Below are positions 8,365-16,391 of a DNA stretch of 64,000 bases, piece by piece. The stretch's first letter is position 1; each line of letters starts with the position of its first letter. The notes under the pieces were generated by a model, which saw only the letters and a program-made list of their open reading frames with translations, searched no databases and was not told the origin of the DNA. Source of the stretch: Lawsonibacter sp. (lineage in GTDB: Bacteria; Bacillota; Clostridia; Oscillospirales; Oscillospiraceae); the NCBI GenBank assembly GCA_022796195.1, contig JAAWIE010000005.1, forward strand, positions 1-64,000, read 5' to 3'. Made by a program: the position numbers and the translations under genes.

Positions 8365-8857
8365 GACTGCCTTCTCCTTTCTCACGAAGGTCCCGACGGC
8401 GGGCGGCTGTATCAAGCTGTCCGGGTATCGTCTTCATTCTATACCATTTCGTTCCGGAAAGGAAGATGTTTTTTAGAATTTTTCTGATTTTTTTTAAAAG
8501 CCCCTTCGCAAGACCCAGGGGGAAGGTCAAAATGCCCAAAACAGCTTCCACTAAATCGGCGCCCAGATACCCCAATTTCAGCATCCAGGGGCTGACGGCC
8601 CAAAAATAGAGTGCCCCGCCGGCCAGGCAGAAGGCGGCGCCGTACAGTCGGATCTGGCCGCCCCACGCCCCCTGGGACCAGATAAACAGAGATGCGGTGG
8701 CCGTCAGCCAGAACAGCAGGTCCAGCAGCGGCCCCAGAAGCGGGACTCTGATCCGTACCCGAAGAATCCGAAACAGATCATAGGTCACCCCCATCGCGCC
8801 CCCCAGCAGCAGAGCCTGACACAGTGCCCGGCTCTGCTGGGCCAAATCTACGTTCAT
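8165..8857 (-). CDS. yabQ: spore cortex biosynthesis protein YabQ, with an overlong 3' tail
   Basis: The first 145 or so residues are a convincing YabQ: an N-terminal region (QQSRALCQALLLGGAMGVTY, then DLFRILR) and several membrane helices (LLDLLFWLTATASLFIW, LYGAAFCLAGGALYFW). YabQ is a membrane protein needed for spore cortex formation. From about residue 150 the frame continues 200 bases into divIC and becomes Arg/Gly/Pro-rich, as expected for an out-of-frame reading. The true protein may end earlier if a frameshift lies near 8440, where another frame has a stop at 8439. The start overlaps the yabP stop by 4 bases. Confidence 0.8.
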   Translation of the reverse strand: MNVDLAQQSRALCQALLLGGAMGVTYDLFRILRVRIRVPLLGPLLDLLFWLTATASLFIWSQGAWGGQIRLYGAAFCLAGGALYFWAVSPWMLKLGYLGADLVEAVLGILTFPLGLAKGLLKKIRKILKNIFLSGTKWYRMKTIPGQLDTAARRRDLREKGEGSHGVQTSLFFDQDRSFGPSDLYGHLSSGSAGEDSGHSASARRTGRTGYRPAAGKPKTGRRHRKQRRP

Positions 8858-9144
8858 CCGCCGAACAGGCGGGCAAGGAAGCCGCCCCGCTCCCGGTGTT
8901 CCTCCCCATAAATCAGCGCGTTTACCCGGCCCTCCACCTTCAGGTCTCCGCCGTCTAAAGACAGCTTTTCAATGTGCAGATCCTCACCCTGGATTTCCAG
9001 CCCGCCCTGGGCGGTGGTGAGGTAGATGGCGCTCTCATCAAAGCTCTCCACCTCTTCCACACCGGAGATGACCAGCTGTTCCCGTTCTTCCAGGATAACA
9101 TGGTGACTCAGAGCCGGACGGGCCCGGTTGTCCTCAAATGCCAT
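8854..9144 (-). CDS. yabP: sporulation protein YabP
   Basis: The 96-aa protein matches YabP throughout: HHVILEEREQLVISGVEEV, ESFDESAIYLTTAQGGLEI and LKVEGRVNALIYGE. In B. subtilis it acts in the mother cell during cortex assembly and is related to YqfC. A ribosome binding site AGGGGG precedes the ATG by 7 bases. It is the first gene of the yabP-yabQ-divIC-yabR operon and is divergent from the Cof phosphatase. Confidence 0.9.
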   Translation of the reverse strand: MAFEDNRARPALSHHVILEEREQLVISGVEEVESFDESAIYLTTAQGGLEIQGEDLHIEKLSLDGGDLKVEGRVNALIYGEEHRERGGFLARLFGG

Positions 9145-9275
9145 AGCACTTCCCCCTTTCTCTCTATCCTATGGTTTGGACCAGAGGCTTTATGATAAAA
9201 TCGTCCATTTCGCACATAGAAATCGCAGGTCCGCCGGAGTACAATAATATCATATTTTGCCTGGAGGCTCTTTTT

Positions 9276-10049
9276 ATGACAAAAGCGATCTTTTTTGACA
9301 TTGACGGTACGCTGGTCAGCTTTGACACCCACCGCGTCTCTCCCGCCGTGCTGGACGCCCTCCAGCGTCTGCGGGAAAAGGGGATTAAACTGTTTATTGC
9401 TACAGGGCGGCACCGAAGTATGTTGTCCTACATCAACGGAGTGTTTCCCTTTGACGGATATGTCACCCTCAGCGGACAGTACTGCTTCTGCGGCCAGCAG
9501 GTGGTTCGCCGCAACCCCATGGAGCGGGCAGCGGTGGAGGAGCTGGTGGAGGCGGCGCGTTCCAACGCCTTCTCCTGTATTTTTCTGGAGGGACAGGAAA
9601 TTTATGTTAATTTTGCGGATCTGCCTACGAAGAATATGATGAAGGAATTGGACCTGCCCATCCCGCCTGTCAGCGACCCAAGCCGGGCTTTGGAGGGAGA
9701 ACTGTTTCAGGCCCTGGCGTTTCTGACAAAAGACAGGGAGTCCTTGCTGCTGGACCAGGTGCCTCACTTGAAAACCACCCGTTGGCATCCCAGCTTTCTG
9801 GATGTGATTCCTGCTACTGGCGGAAAGGACCACGGCATGGACGCCATTCTGGAGCATTTCCACATTCCGCTGGAGGAATCAATGGCCTTTGGCGACGGAG
9901 AAAACGACCTTACCATGCTCCGCCATGCGGGGGTGGGGGTGGCTATGGGCTCCGCCAGCGAGGTGGTGAAGGCTGGGGCCGGATATATCACCGGTTCTGT
10001 AGAAGAGGACGGCATTGTGTCCGCGCTGAAGCACTTTGCCCTCTTGTAA
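9276..10049 (+). CDS. Cof-type HAD hydrolase
   Basis: The 257-aa protein is a class IIB HAD phosphatase. Motif I is FFDIDGTLVSF, motif II is FIATGRH, and the C-terminus has KDHGMDAILEHF followed by AFGDGENDLTMLRHAG, the motif III/IV signature of Cof/YbiV sugar or cofactor phosphatases. The start at 9276 has GGAGG 8 bases upstream, which discards 35 residues of the ORF-track version. It is a single gene divergent from yabP. Members of this family have broad substrate ranges, so no specific substrate is proposed. Confidence 0.88.
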   Translation: MTKAIFFDIDGTLVSFDTHRVSPAVLDALQRLREKGIKLFIATGRHRSMLSYINGVFPFDGYVTLSGQYCFCGQQVVRRNPMERAAVEELVEAARSNAFSCIFLEGQEIYVNFADLPTKNMMKELDLPIPPVSDPSRALEGELFQALAFLTKDRESLLLDQVPHLKTTRWHPSFLDVIPATGGKDHGMDAILEHFHIPLEESMAFGDGENDLTMLRHAGVGVAMGSASEVVKAGAGYITGSVEEDGIVSALKHFALL

Positions 10050-10113
10050 AGCCGCTTCTCCTGTCGGCGCGGCGCACCCCGCATAACCGGCCTGCGAGGG
10101 CGTACGACCTGGT

Positions 10114-10141
10114 TTGCACAATATTTACAAAATGGTATAGC
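10114..10141 (+). promoter_or_regulatory. possible promoter of the beta-CASP nuclease gene
   Basis: TTGCAC, a 16-base spacer, then TATAGC. A second TACAAT box at 10161 lacks a good -35 partner. Either could be used. Confidence 0.4.
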
Positions 10142-10206
10142 TTTTTCTCGGGGAATCGTGTACAATAGAGACAAGTACCAAAATCGTACATGAAGGAGGC
10201 TGTTCC

Positions 10207-11802
10207 ATGAAACTAACATTTTTCGGCGCCGCCCATGCGGTAACCGGCAGCTGCCACTGTCTGGAGGTCAACGGCAAAAAAATACTGATTGACTGCGGCT
10301 TGCAGCAGGGCAAGGATGAACACGACGGCAATACCTTGGATTTTGCACCCAACTACATCGACTATGTGTTGATTACCCATGCCCATATCGACCACTCCGG
10401 CCGCCTGCCCCTATTGGTGAAAGAGGGCTTCAACGGCCGCATCCTCACAACTGGCTTGACGGCTCAGCTGTTGTCCGTGATGCTCCGGGACTCCGCCCAC
10501 ATCCAGGAGGGTGACGCCAACTGGCACAACCAGAAAGGGAAACGCGCCGGATTGCCTCCAGTGGAGCCGCTGTACACCCTGATGGATGCGGAAGAGGCCA
10601 TCCAAATGCTGGAGACAGTGGAATATGGCTGGCTGTTTGACCTGTGTGAGGGTGTAAAGGTCCGATTTACCGATGCTGGTCATCTGCTTGGCTCCTCCTG
10701 TGTGGAAATTTGGGCCACAGAGAACGGTGTTACGAAAAAGATTGTGTTTTCGGGCGACTTGGGCAATGAGGCGCAGCCCATTATCCGGGACCCCTCCTTT
10801 GTGGACGAGGCCGACTATGTGGTTATGGAGTCTACGTATGGTGACCGGAACCATGAGCCTCCGGAAAGCTATGCCGGAGCCTTGGCAGACCTCATCGACG
10901 AGGTGTTTGCCAAAGGCGGCAACATTGTAATTCCCTCCTTTGCTGTGGGCCGTACCCAGGAGCTGCTGTACTATCTGCGTGAGATCAAACGGGACGGCTT
11001 GGTCCAGTCTCTGCCCAGCTTCAAGGTTTATGTGGATTCTCCGCTGGCCTCGGAAGCAACTAAGATATACTCTGGAAACTTGAAAGGGTATCTGGACGAT
11101 GACGCAATTGCCGTCATTCAGGGGGGAGAAAACCTGTTTACCTTCCCGGGACTTACCCTTACCCAGAGTACCGAAGAATCGCGTGCCCTCAATGATGATA
11201 AGACCCCTAAAATCATTATCTCGGCTTCTGGTATGTGCGACGCAGGCCGAATCCGCCACCACCTAAAACACAACCTGTGGCGGCCCGAGTCCGCGATTGT
11301 CTTCGTGGGCTATCAGGGGGAGGGCACGCTCGGCCGCCGCCTGTTGGAGGGGGCGAAATCGGTGAAGCTCTTTGGCGAAGAAATCGCCGTTCGGGCTAAG
11401 GTGGTCAATTTCAAGGGCCTGAGCTCCCATGCCGACCGGGACCATCTGTTGGAATGGGTGGAGCATTTCGCGCCCAGGCCGCAGCAGGTCTTTGTGGTCC
11501 ACGGAGATCAGGAGGTCACTGAGCTGTTTGCCAACGACTTGAACCAGCGGGGGATTCCTGCCCATGCGCCCCTCTATGAGGAGGTCTACGACCTGATGAC
11601 CAACTGTATGCTGGCCAAGGGCGTAGCGCTGGAGGTCAAGCGGACGACCGGCGGTGCAAGCGCACCCTCTGCCGCCTATGTCCGCCTGCAAGACGTGTCC
11701 CGGAGCCTGGCCGACCTCATCAGCCGCAGCCGGGGACGCTCGAACAAGGACCTGGCAAAGCTGGCCGACCAGATCAAACTGGTTATGGAAAAATGGGAGT
11801 GA
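10207..11802 (+). CDS. beta-CASP metallo-beta-lactamase-fold RNA hydrolase
   Basis: The 531-aa protein has the complete metallo-beta-lactamase set, THAHIDHSGRLP, TDAGHLLGS and FSGDLG, and then the beta-CASP domain motifs ESTYGDR, PSFAVGRTQELLY, ISASGMCDAGRIRHH and LSSHADRDHLLEW. This is the architecture of bacterial CPSF73-like and YSH1-like exonucleases. It differs from RNase J by lacking the long C-terminal extension, and a short helical tail after residue 490 is present instead. The ATG has AAGGAGG 7 bases upstream. RNA is the likely substrate from family knowledge. Confidence 0.9.
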   Translation: MKLTFFGAAHAVTGSCHCLEVNGKKILIDCGLQQGKDEHDGNTLDFAPNYIDYVLITHAHIDHSGRLPLLVKEGFNGRILTTGLTAQLLSVMLRDSAHIQEGDANWHNQKGKRAGLPPVEPLYTLMDAEEAIQMLETVEYGWLFDLCEGVKVRFTDAGHLLGSSCVEIWATENGVTKKIVFSGDLGNEAQPIIRDPSFVDEADYVVMESTYGDRNHEPPESYAGALADLIDEVFAKGGNIVIPSFAVGRTQELLYYLREIKRDGLVQSLPSFKVYVDSPLASEATKIYSGNLKGYLDDDAIAVIQGGENLFTFPGLTLTQSTEESRALNDDKTPKIIISASGMCDAGRIRHHLKHNLWRPESAIVFVGYQGEGTLGRRLLEGAKSVKLFGEEIAVRAKVVNFKGLSSHADRDHLLEWVEHFAPRPQQVFVVHGDQEVTELFANDLNQRGIPAHAPLYEEVYDLMTNCMLAKGVALEVKRTTGGASAPSAAYVRLQDVSRSLADLISRSRGRSNKDLAKLADQIKLVMEKWE

Positions 11803-11868
11803 GTTCTCTTATTTTCCAGCCCCTGGAAGCCAGAATTGAGCATTATTGTCAAGATCGGAGATTATTCT

Positions 11869-12753
11869 ATGGAAATCAACCGCGAGGAACTCAAACGGCA
11901 GGCCAGAGAACGCATTGCTGACACGGAACCGAAATTTTGGATGGTAGCTCTGACCTATGTTGCCATGACCACCGGGATATCCTGGCTGCTTACCCTCATC
12001 CCCGTACCCGCTGGAAGTTTTCTCCAGCCCTTCTTTCAAGTCCTGTTGACGCTGTACACCGCTGTAATCCAATTCGGTATGTGCCTGTGGGCCCTGTGGA
12101 CCTGGAGACAGCTGAACCCAGGAATAGGCTCCCTGGTTCAGGGCTTTTCGGTGGCGGGCCGGGTATTGCTGATGACGCTGGGTGTCATGATCCGGGTTGT
12201 GGGTTGGTACTTTATCATCGCATTGGCGCTGGGTACGCCGGTGCTTCTCCTGATTATAAGCGGCGGGGGAGCGGGTTTGGGCATGTTCAGTTTTCTGCTC
12301 CTTGTGGTTGGGATGGTTGCAGTTGTCATCATCCTGAAATTGCGCTATGCCCTGGCCCCCTTTCTGCTGGCTGACCGCCCCGACGATGGGCCTGTCATGC
12401 CGATTCTGCGCAGTGCTGTGCTGATGCGGGGCTGGAAAATGGAGCTGTTTAAGCTGGAACTTTCCTTTTTAGGCTGGGAAATCCTTAATGCAGCCCTGGC
12501 TCTGGCGGTAAATCTCTTTTTCTTGAGTCAGGCAGGGCTGCTGACTGAGGCCGCCCTTTTGGCCCCGGAATGGCGGGAGCAAATGATTATGGTCCTCTAC
12601 TCCGTGCCGGCGGCAATTCTTAGTTCTCTGGTAACGGTGCCGATTTACTTGTGGCTGCTGCCGTATCGCGCGGCGGCCCGGGCGGGTTTTTACGATGCCC
12701 GGCTGCTGCTCGCTGAGCGGGAAGACCGGTTTTCAAAGATGCCGCCGTTATAA
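11869..12753 (+). CDS. DUF975-family integral membrane protein
   Basis: The 294-aa protein begins with the DUF975 entry motif (INREELKRQARERI) followed by about six hydrophobic segments, including LLMTLGVMIRVVGWYFIIAL and FSFLLLVVGMVAVVIIL. The start at 11869 has GGAG 8 bases upstream. The function of this family is unknown. The gene follows the nuclease by 66 bases with no terminator between, so the two may be co-transcribed. Confidence 0.75.
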   Translation: MEINREELKRQARERIADTEPKFWMVALTYVAMTTGISWLLTLIPVPAGSFLQPFFQVLLTLYTAVIQFGMCLWALWTWRQLNPGIGSLVQGFSVAGRVLLMTLGVMIRVVGWYFIIALALGTPVLLLIISGGGAGLGMFSFLLLVVGMVAVVIILKLRYALAPFLLADRPDDGPVMPILRSAVLMRGWKMELFKLELSFLGWEILNAALALAVNLFFLSQAGLLTEAALLAPEWREQMIMVLYSVPAAILSSLVTVPIYLWLLPYRAAARAGFYDARLLLAEREDRFSKMPPL

Positions 12754-13028
12754 GGCGAACCTAATAAAACCTGTGTTCACAATCTCAAGCGGCCATCATA
12801 GGTGGCCTTTTGCCGCCCTGTGTGGTTGGAAAGTTTGAACTCTACAACGAGTTTCGGCGGTTTTTTACCGTGAATAGCGAAAAATTCCCTGCCATTCAGA
12901 ATTTTCACTTATGAATACCGCTTCTTACAGACTGTCTGTTATCTGGACAAAACCGGCGCCGCTGTTACAGCGGCGCCGGTTTCTTTTTTGAGAACTGTGT
13001 CCTGGCCGGATGTGCGTTGGAGGAGGGA
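12754..13028. other. 275-base intergenic region with two hairpins and no gene
   Basis: The region contains a weak plus-strand hairpin at 12791-12811 (GGCCA paired with TGGCC, then TTTT) and a strong one at 12951-12989. A 27-codon open stretch near 12833-12910 has no start site or ribosome binding site. I see nothing else. Confidence 0.6.
12951..12989 (+). terminator. strong terminator between convergent genes
   Basis: The 14-base arms AACCGGCGCCGCTG and CAGCGGCGCCGGTT pair around TTA and are followed on the plus strand by TCTTTTTT. On the minus strand the tail is TTTTG, so it may also end the RNase M5 transcript. Confidence 0.9.
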
Positions 13029-13619
13029 CTAAAGGACATGAAGCAGTTCTTCGACCTCGTCCCGGCTGTAACATCCGTTGAGAACAGCGAGCAAGGCGTT
13101 GGGGGACATGTGTTCCGGCAGTTCCAGGCGTTTGAGGAGCGCCTGACGCCGCTCGTTACTGCCGGCGGTTCCAGACAGCCCGCAGGCAAATAGGTCGGCT
13201 TTGGTAAGGGCAGGGCGGGCCGGCAGAGCAGATGGTTCCTCCTCAAAGGTTGCGCCTGCCCGGCGCAGGATCTGTTCCAGAACATGCGGGGGCATACCCT
13301 CCACGCCCAGTTTGCCCTCGCGACCTGGCTGGCGTTTGCGGCGCTCCTTGCCGTAGATATCCGGGATGTAGGCATGCTTTAAATATTGTGCCGGAATGAC
13401 GCCTTTGATTCGGTTTCGGATGACAAATCCAGCCCCGTCGGAGTCGGTGAGGACGACCAAGCCCCGCCGCCGTGCCGCCCTGTCCAGCAGAGCCATTTTC
13501 TCCGGGTCCTTGAAGATTTGAAAGCCGCCTGTCTCCAAAATGAGAGTGGATACCACCTGAGACAGAGTATTTTTGTCGTAACGGCCCTCAACCACGACAG
13601 CCTCTTGAATATGAAGCAT
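13029..13619 (-). CDS. rnmV: ribonuclease M5 (5S rRNA maturation)
   Basis: The 196-aa protein has an N-terminal TOPRIM domain: EAVVVEGRYDKNTL with the catalytic glutamate, then VLTDSDGAGF with the DxD pair and IRNRIKGVIPAQYLKHAYIP. The C-terminal half (GVEGMPPHVLEQILRRAGA onward) matches the RNase M5 extension that contacts 5S precursor RNA. The start at 13619 has AAAGGA 11 bases upstream and lies after a good promoter. In many Firmicutes rnmV precedes ksgA; here it stands alone. Confidence 0.9.
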   Translation of the reverse strand: MLHIQEAVVVEGRYDKNTLSQVVSTLILETGGFQIFKDPEKMALLDRAARRRGLVVLTDSDGAGFVIRNRIKGVIPAQYLKHAYIPDIYGKERRKRQPGREGKLGVEGMPPHVLEQILRRAGATFEEEPSALPARPALTKADLFACGLSGTAGSNERRQALLKRLELPEHMSPNALLAVLNGCYSRDEVEELLHVL

Positions 13620-13666
13620 AGAGCTGAATTTCCTTTCTGCCAGACTTTTTTCGGTATTGTTGAAAC

Positions 13667-13695
13667 AGTATAGCACAAGAACACAGTTTGGTCAA
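13667..13695 (-). promoter_or_regulatory. promoter of rnmV
   Basis: TTGACC, a 17-base spacer, then TATACT on the minus strand. It supports the start at 13619 over the ORF-track start at 13676. Confidence 0.82.
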
Positions 13696-13753
13696 TTTGG
13701 GACGGACGCCCGGGCGAACAGCTTGTATAAAATGGATATTTTCCACAAATAGC

Positions 13754-13777
13754 GGTAAAAAAAACCTCTTTTTTACC
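13754..13777. promoter_or_regulatory. AT-rich palindrome upstream of the orotate-type operon
   Basis: GGTAAAAAA and TTTTTTACC are perfect 9-base inverted repeats around AACCTC. A TATAAT box follows at 13803-13808, about 40 bases before the first gene, with only a weak -35. The palindrome may be an operator; a hairpin role is less likely because no gene on either strand ends here. Confidence 0.45.
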
Positions 13778-13848
13778 ATCTGGTATCGGAAGGCCAAATC
13801 GTATATAATAAACAATTAAAGAAGCAATAGGGAGGGGACATTTTTGCA

Positions 13849-15063
13849 ATGAAACATTCCTTTGAGGACATCCAATACTGTGAGACGCTGTTTAACTGCT
13901 TTTACGATGTAGGCGGTTTGACCAGCGGCGGCGTGACGCGGTTGGGGTACACCGAAATCGAGGACCAGATGCACGAAATCTTTACACGGCTGGGCAAAGA
14001 ACTGGGCTGCGAGAGTGCTCATGACGAGGTGGGCAACACCTTTGTGGGCAGTGCGGCCCGAGACGGCTGTTACTTGATTGGTTCCCATCTGGACTCGGTC
14101 ATCGACGGCGGGCGTTATGACGGTGTGGCCGGTATTATTGCCGGGCTAATGGTTCTGCGCTGGGCCAGAGAAGAGGGATTGAATATTCCCATTCGAGTGG
14201 GAGCTTTCCGCTGTGAGGAGTCCAGCAATTTTGGCTGCTGTACTATTGGAAGCGGACTGGTAACCAGAGAGATTTCCAGAGAAAAAGTGGCGGGACTGGT
14301 ATCTAAGGATGGACAGACCCTGGAATCCATCTTTGCTGGCCGGGGCTACAGTCTGGACCCGCCCCGAATCTCGGGCCTGGCGGGTTACCTGGAACTACAT
14401 ATCGAACAGGGCAAGGTGCTGGAGGAGTCGGGGACCTCGGTGGGTATTGTACAGACCATCGCCGGACCCCGCCGATTCAAGCTCTACCTGCGGGGACTGG
14501 CGGAACACTCAGGCGCTACCCCCATGGCCCTGCGCAGCGACGCTATGTGCGCGGCGGCAGAATTGATTTTGGAGATTGAACGTCTGGGCAACAAAGAGGC
14601 CGCCTATCAGACGGTGGCTACCGTGGGCGTAGTGAACAACAAGCCCAATGTGATGAACGTGATCCCTGGCGAGGTAGAACTGGGTGTGGATATCCGGGGC
14701 ATTGACCGGACCAGCCTGGACCGCATTGAGCTGGAAATGAAAGATGCGGCTAAGCGCATCTGCTTCCGGCGGAATATTGAGTATCTGGAGGAGAAGCTTA
14801 GCGAGTTTCCGCCAGTGAACATGAGCGGAGACGTACAGATGGGGCTGGAGCGGGCGGCTCAGAGGCTGGGAATCAGCAGCAGGAGGATGATGAGCGGGGC
14901 AGGACATGACGCGATGGCTTTCCCGGCCCTGTGCGAAACGGGGATGGTCTTTATTCCCTGTCAGAAGGGCATCTCCCACAACCGGGCAGAGTTTGCCAGC
15001 CTGTCCAGCATCTGCGACGGGGCCCGAGTAATTTATGAGTATCTGAAAGGAGCGGCGGAATGA
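13849..15063 (+). CDS. M20 amidohydrolase of the hydantoinase/carbamoylase family, candidate ureidosuccinase
   Basis: The 404-aa protein belongs to the family of allantoate amidohydrolase and N-carbamoyl-L-amino-acid hydrolase. Metal-binding motifs are GSHLDSV, the aspartate in GGRYDGVAG, CEESSNFG, LHIEQG and SGAGHDAMAFP, and GLAEHSGATPM marks the dimerisation-domain region. Enzymes of this family remove carbamoyl groups, releasing NH3 and CO2. The stop overlaps the dihydroorotase start by 4 bases, so the natural substrate may be N-carbamoyl-L-aspartate, the product of dihydroorotase. That assignment is inference from context; allantoate or other carbamoyl amino acids are the alternatives. 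The ribosome binding site GGAGGGG is 11 bases from the ATG. Confidence 0.85.
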   Translation: MKHSFEDIQYCETLFNCFYDVGGLTSGGVTRLGYTEIEDQMHEIFTRLGKELGCESAHDEVGNTFVGSAARDGCYLIGSHLDSVIDGGRYDGVAGIIAGLMVLRWAREEGLNIPIRVGAFRCEESSNFGCCTIGSGLVTREISREKVAGLVSKDGQTLESIFAGRGYSLDPPRISGLAGYLELHIEQGKVLEESGTSVGIVQTIAGPRRFKLYLRGLAEHSGATPMALRSDAMCAAAELILEIERLGNKEAAYQTVATVGVVNNKPNVMNVIPGEVELGVDIRGIDRTSLDRIELEMKDAAKRICFRRNIEYLEEKLSEFPPVNMSGDVQMGLERAAQRLGISSRRMMSGAGHDAMAFPALCETGMVFIPCQKGISHNRAEFASLSSICDGARVIYEYLKGAAE

Positions 15064-16331
15064 TCCTGATTAAAAACGGACGTGTGGTAGACCCTGCCTC
15101 CGGGACCGACGAGGCGCTGGATCTTCTTTTGGAGGACGGCAGGATCAAGGCCCTGGGCAAGTTTTCCCGGTCGGAGAGCTATGAGCAGGTGATTGACGCC
15201 GCAGGTAAGATTGTAGCCCCGGGATTGGTGGATATCCATGTTCATTTCCGAGACCCCGGCTTGACCTATAAAGAGGATATCGTTACCGGTTCCGCCGCGG
15301 CGGCGGCGGGAGGTTTTACCACTGTGATCTGTATGGCGAATACCAAGCCGGTGGTGGACTCGGTGGACACTCTGTCCGATCTGCGCCGCAGAGCGGAAGA
15401 ACTGCCGGTCCATGTGCTCAACGCGGCGGCGGTGACAAAGGGCCTCAAGGGGGAAGAGCTTACCGACATGAAAGCCCTGCGGGCGGCAGGCGCCGCCGGA
15501 TTCACCGACGACGGCATCCCCATTGCCAGCAGTGCCCTGCTGTTTGAGGCTATGAAGATGGTCCAAGAGTTGGATGTGCCCATCAGCCTCCACGAGGAGG
15601 ACCCGGCCCTGATTGCCAGCGCCGGAGTGAATCAGGGAACGGTTTCCCGCCAGCTGGGCGTGGGCGGAGCACCGGCCCTGGCTGAGGAATCCTTGATTGC
15701 CCGGGACTGTGCACTGGCTCTGCGTACCGGGGCCAAGGTGGATATTCAGCACATAAGCAGCGGCGTTTCGGTGGACATCGTCCGGTCTATGAAGCGGCTG
15801 GGCGGCCGGATTTTTGCTGAGGTGACCCCGCAGCATTTCTCCTTGACGCAGCAGGCGGTGCTGGAGCGGGGGGCGCTGGCCAAGGTCAATCCGCCTCTGC
15901 GGGAAGAGGCCGACCGCTACGCCCTGATTCAAGGGTTAAAGGACGGTACAATCGACTTTATCGCCACCGACCATGCCCCCCACAGCCGGGAGGAGAAGGC
16001 GAAGGAGCTGAACCAGGCGCCCAGCGGCATGATTGGCCTGGAGACCGCTCTGGCCCTTGGCATTACCAATCTGGTGCGTAAGGGACACCTCACTATGCTC
16101 CAACTGCTGGAGAAGATGACCGTCAATCCCGCCCGGTTTTATAATTTGGACTGCGGAACGCTGAAGGAGGGGGCGGCCGCCGATCTGGTGATTTTTGATG
16201 AGCGGGAACGGTGGACTGTGACAGAAGATGGCTTCCGTTCCAAATCGTGCAATTCCCCCTTTATTGGGATGGAGTTGTATGGAAAGGTACACTATACCAT
16301 CTGCGGCGGACGCGTGGTTTACGAGGCATAA
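15060..16331 (+). CDS. pyrC: dihydroorotase, class I
   Basis: The 423-aa protein interconverts dihydroorotate and N-carbamoyl-L-aspartate. It shows the metal site DIHVHFRDPGLTYKED, the substrate loop CMANTKPVVD, and the catalytic ATDHAPHS near residue 300. The start overlaps the preceding amidohydrolase stop (ATGA). The enzyme is reversible and hydrolysis is favoured at alkaline pH. No aspartate transcarbamoylase (pyrB) is nearby, which is unusual for a biosynthetic pyrC. A hydantoinase role is less likely, given the DHOase-type loops and pyrK-pyrD downstream. Confidence 0.9.
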   Translation: MILIKNGRVVDPASGTDEALDLLLEDGRIKALGKFSRSESYEQVIDAAGKIVAPGLVDIHVHFRDPGLTYKEDIVTGSAAAAAGGFTTVICMANTKPVVDSVDTLSDLRRRAEELPVHVLNAAAVTKGLKGEELTDMKALRAAGAAGFTDDGIPIASSALLFEAMKMVQELDVPISLHEEDPALIASAGVNQGTVSRQLGVGGAPALAEESLIARDCALALRTGAKVDIQHISSGVSVDIVRSMKRLGGRIFAEVTPQHFSLTQQAVLERGALAKVNPPLREEADRYALIQGLKDGTIDFIATDHAPHSREEKAKELNQAPSGMIGLETALALGITNLVRKGHLTMLQLLEKMTVNPARFYNLDCGTLKEGAAADLVIFDERERWTVTEDGFRSKSCNSPFIGMELYGKVHYTICGGRVVYEA

Positions 16332-16391
16332 GGCAAACGGCCCGGCGGGGCGGCTTGCCCTGACTGGAGAGATAGAAGGAGAACAAAATAT

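Noticed and set aside
12833-12912. 27-codon open stretch in the intergenic region before rnmV
   Set aside because: No start codon with a ribosome binding site and no family resemblance; it may be a chance frame.
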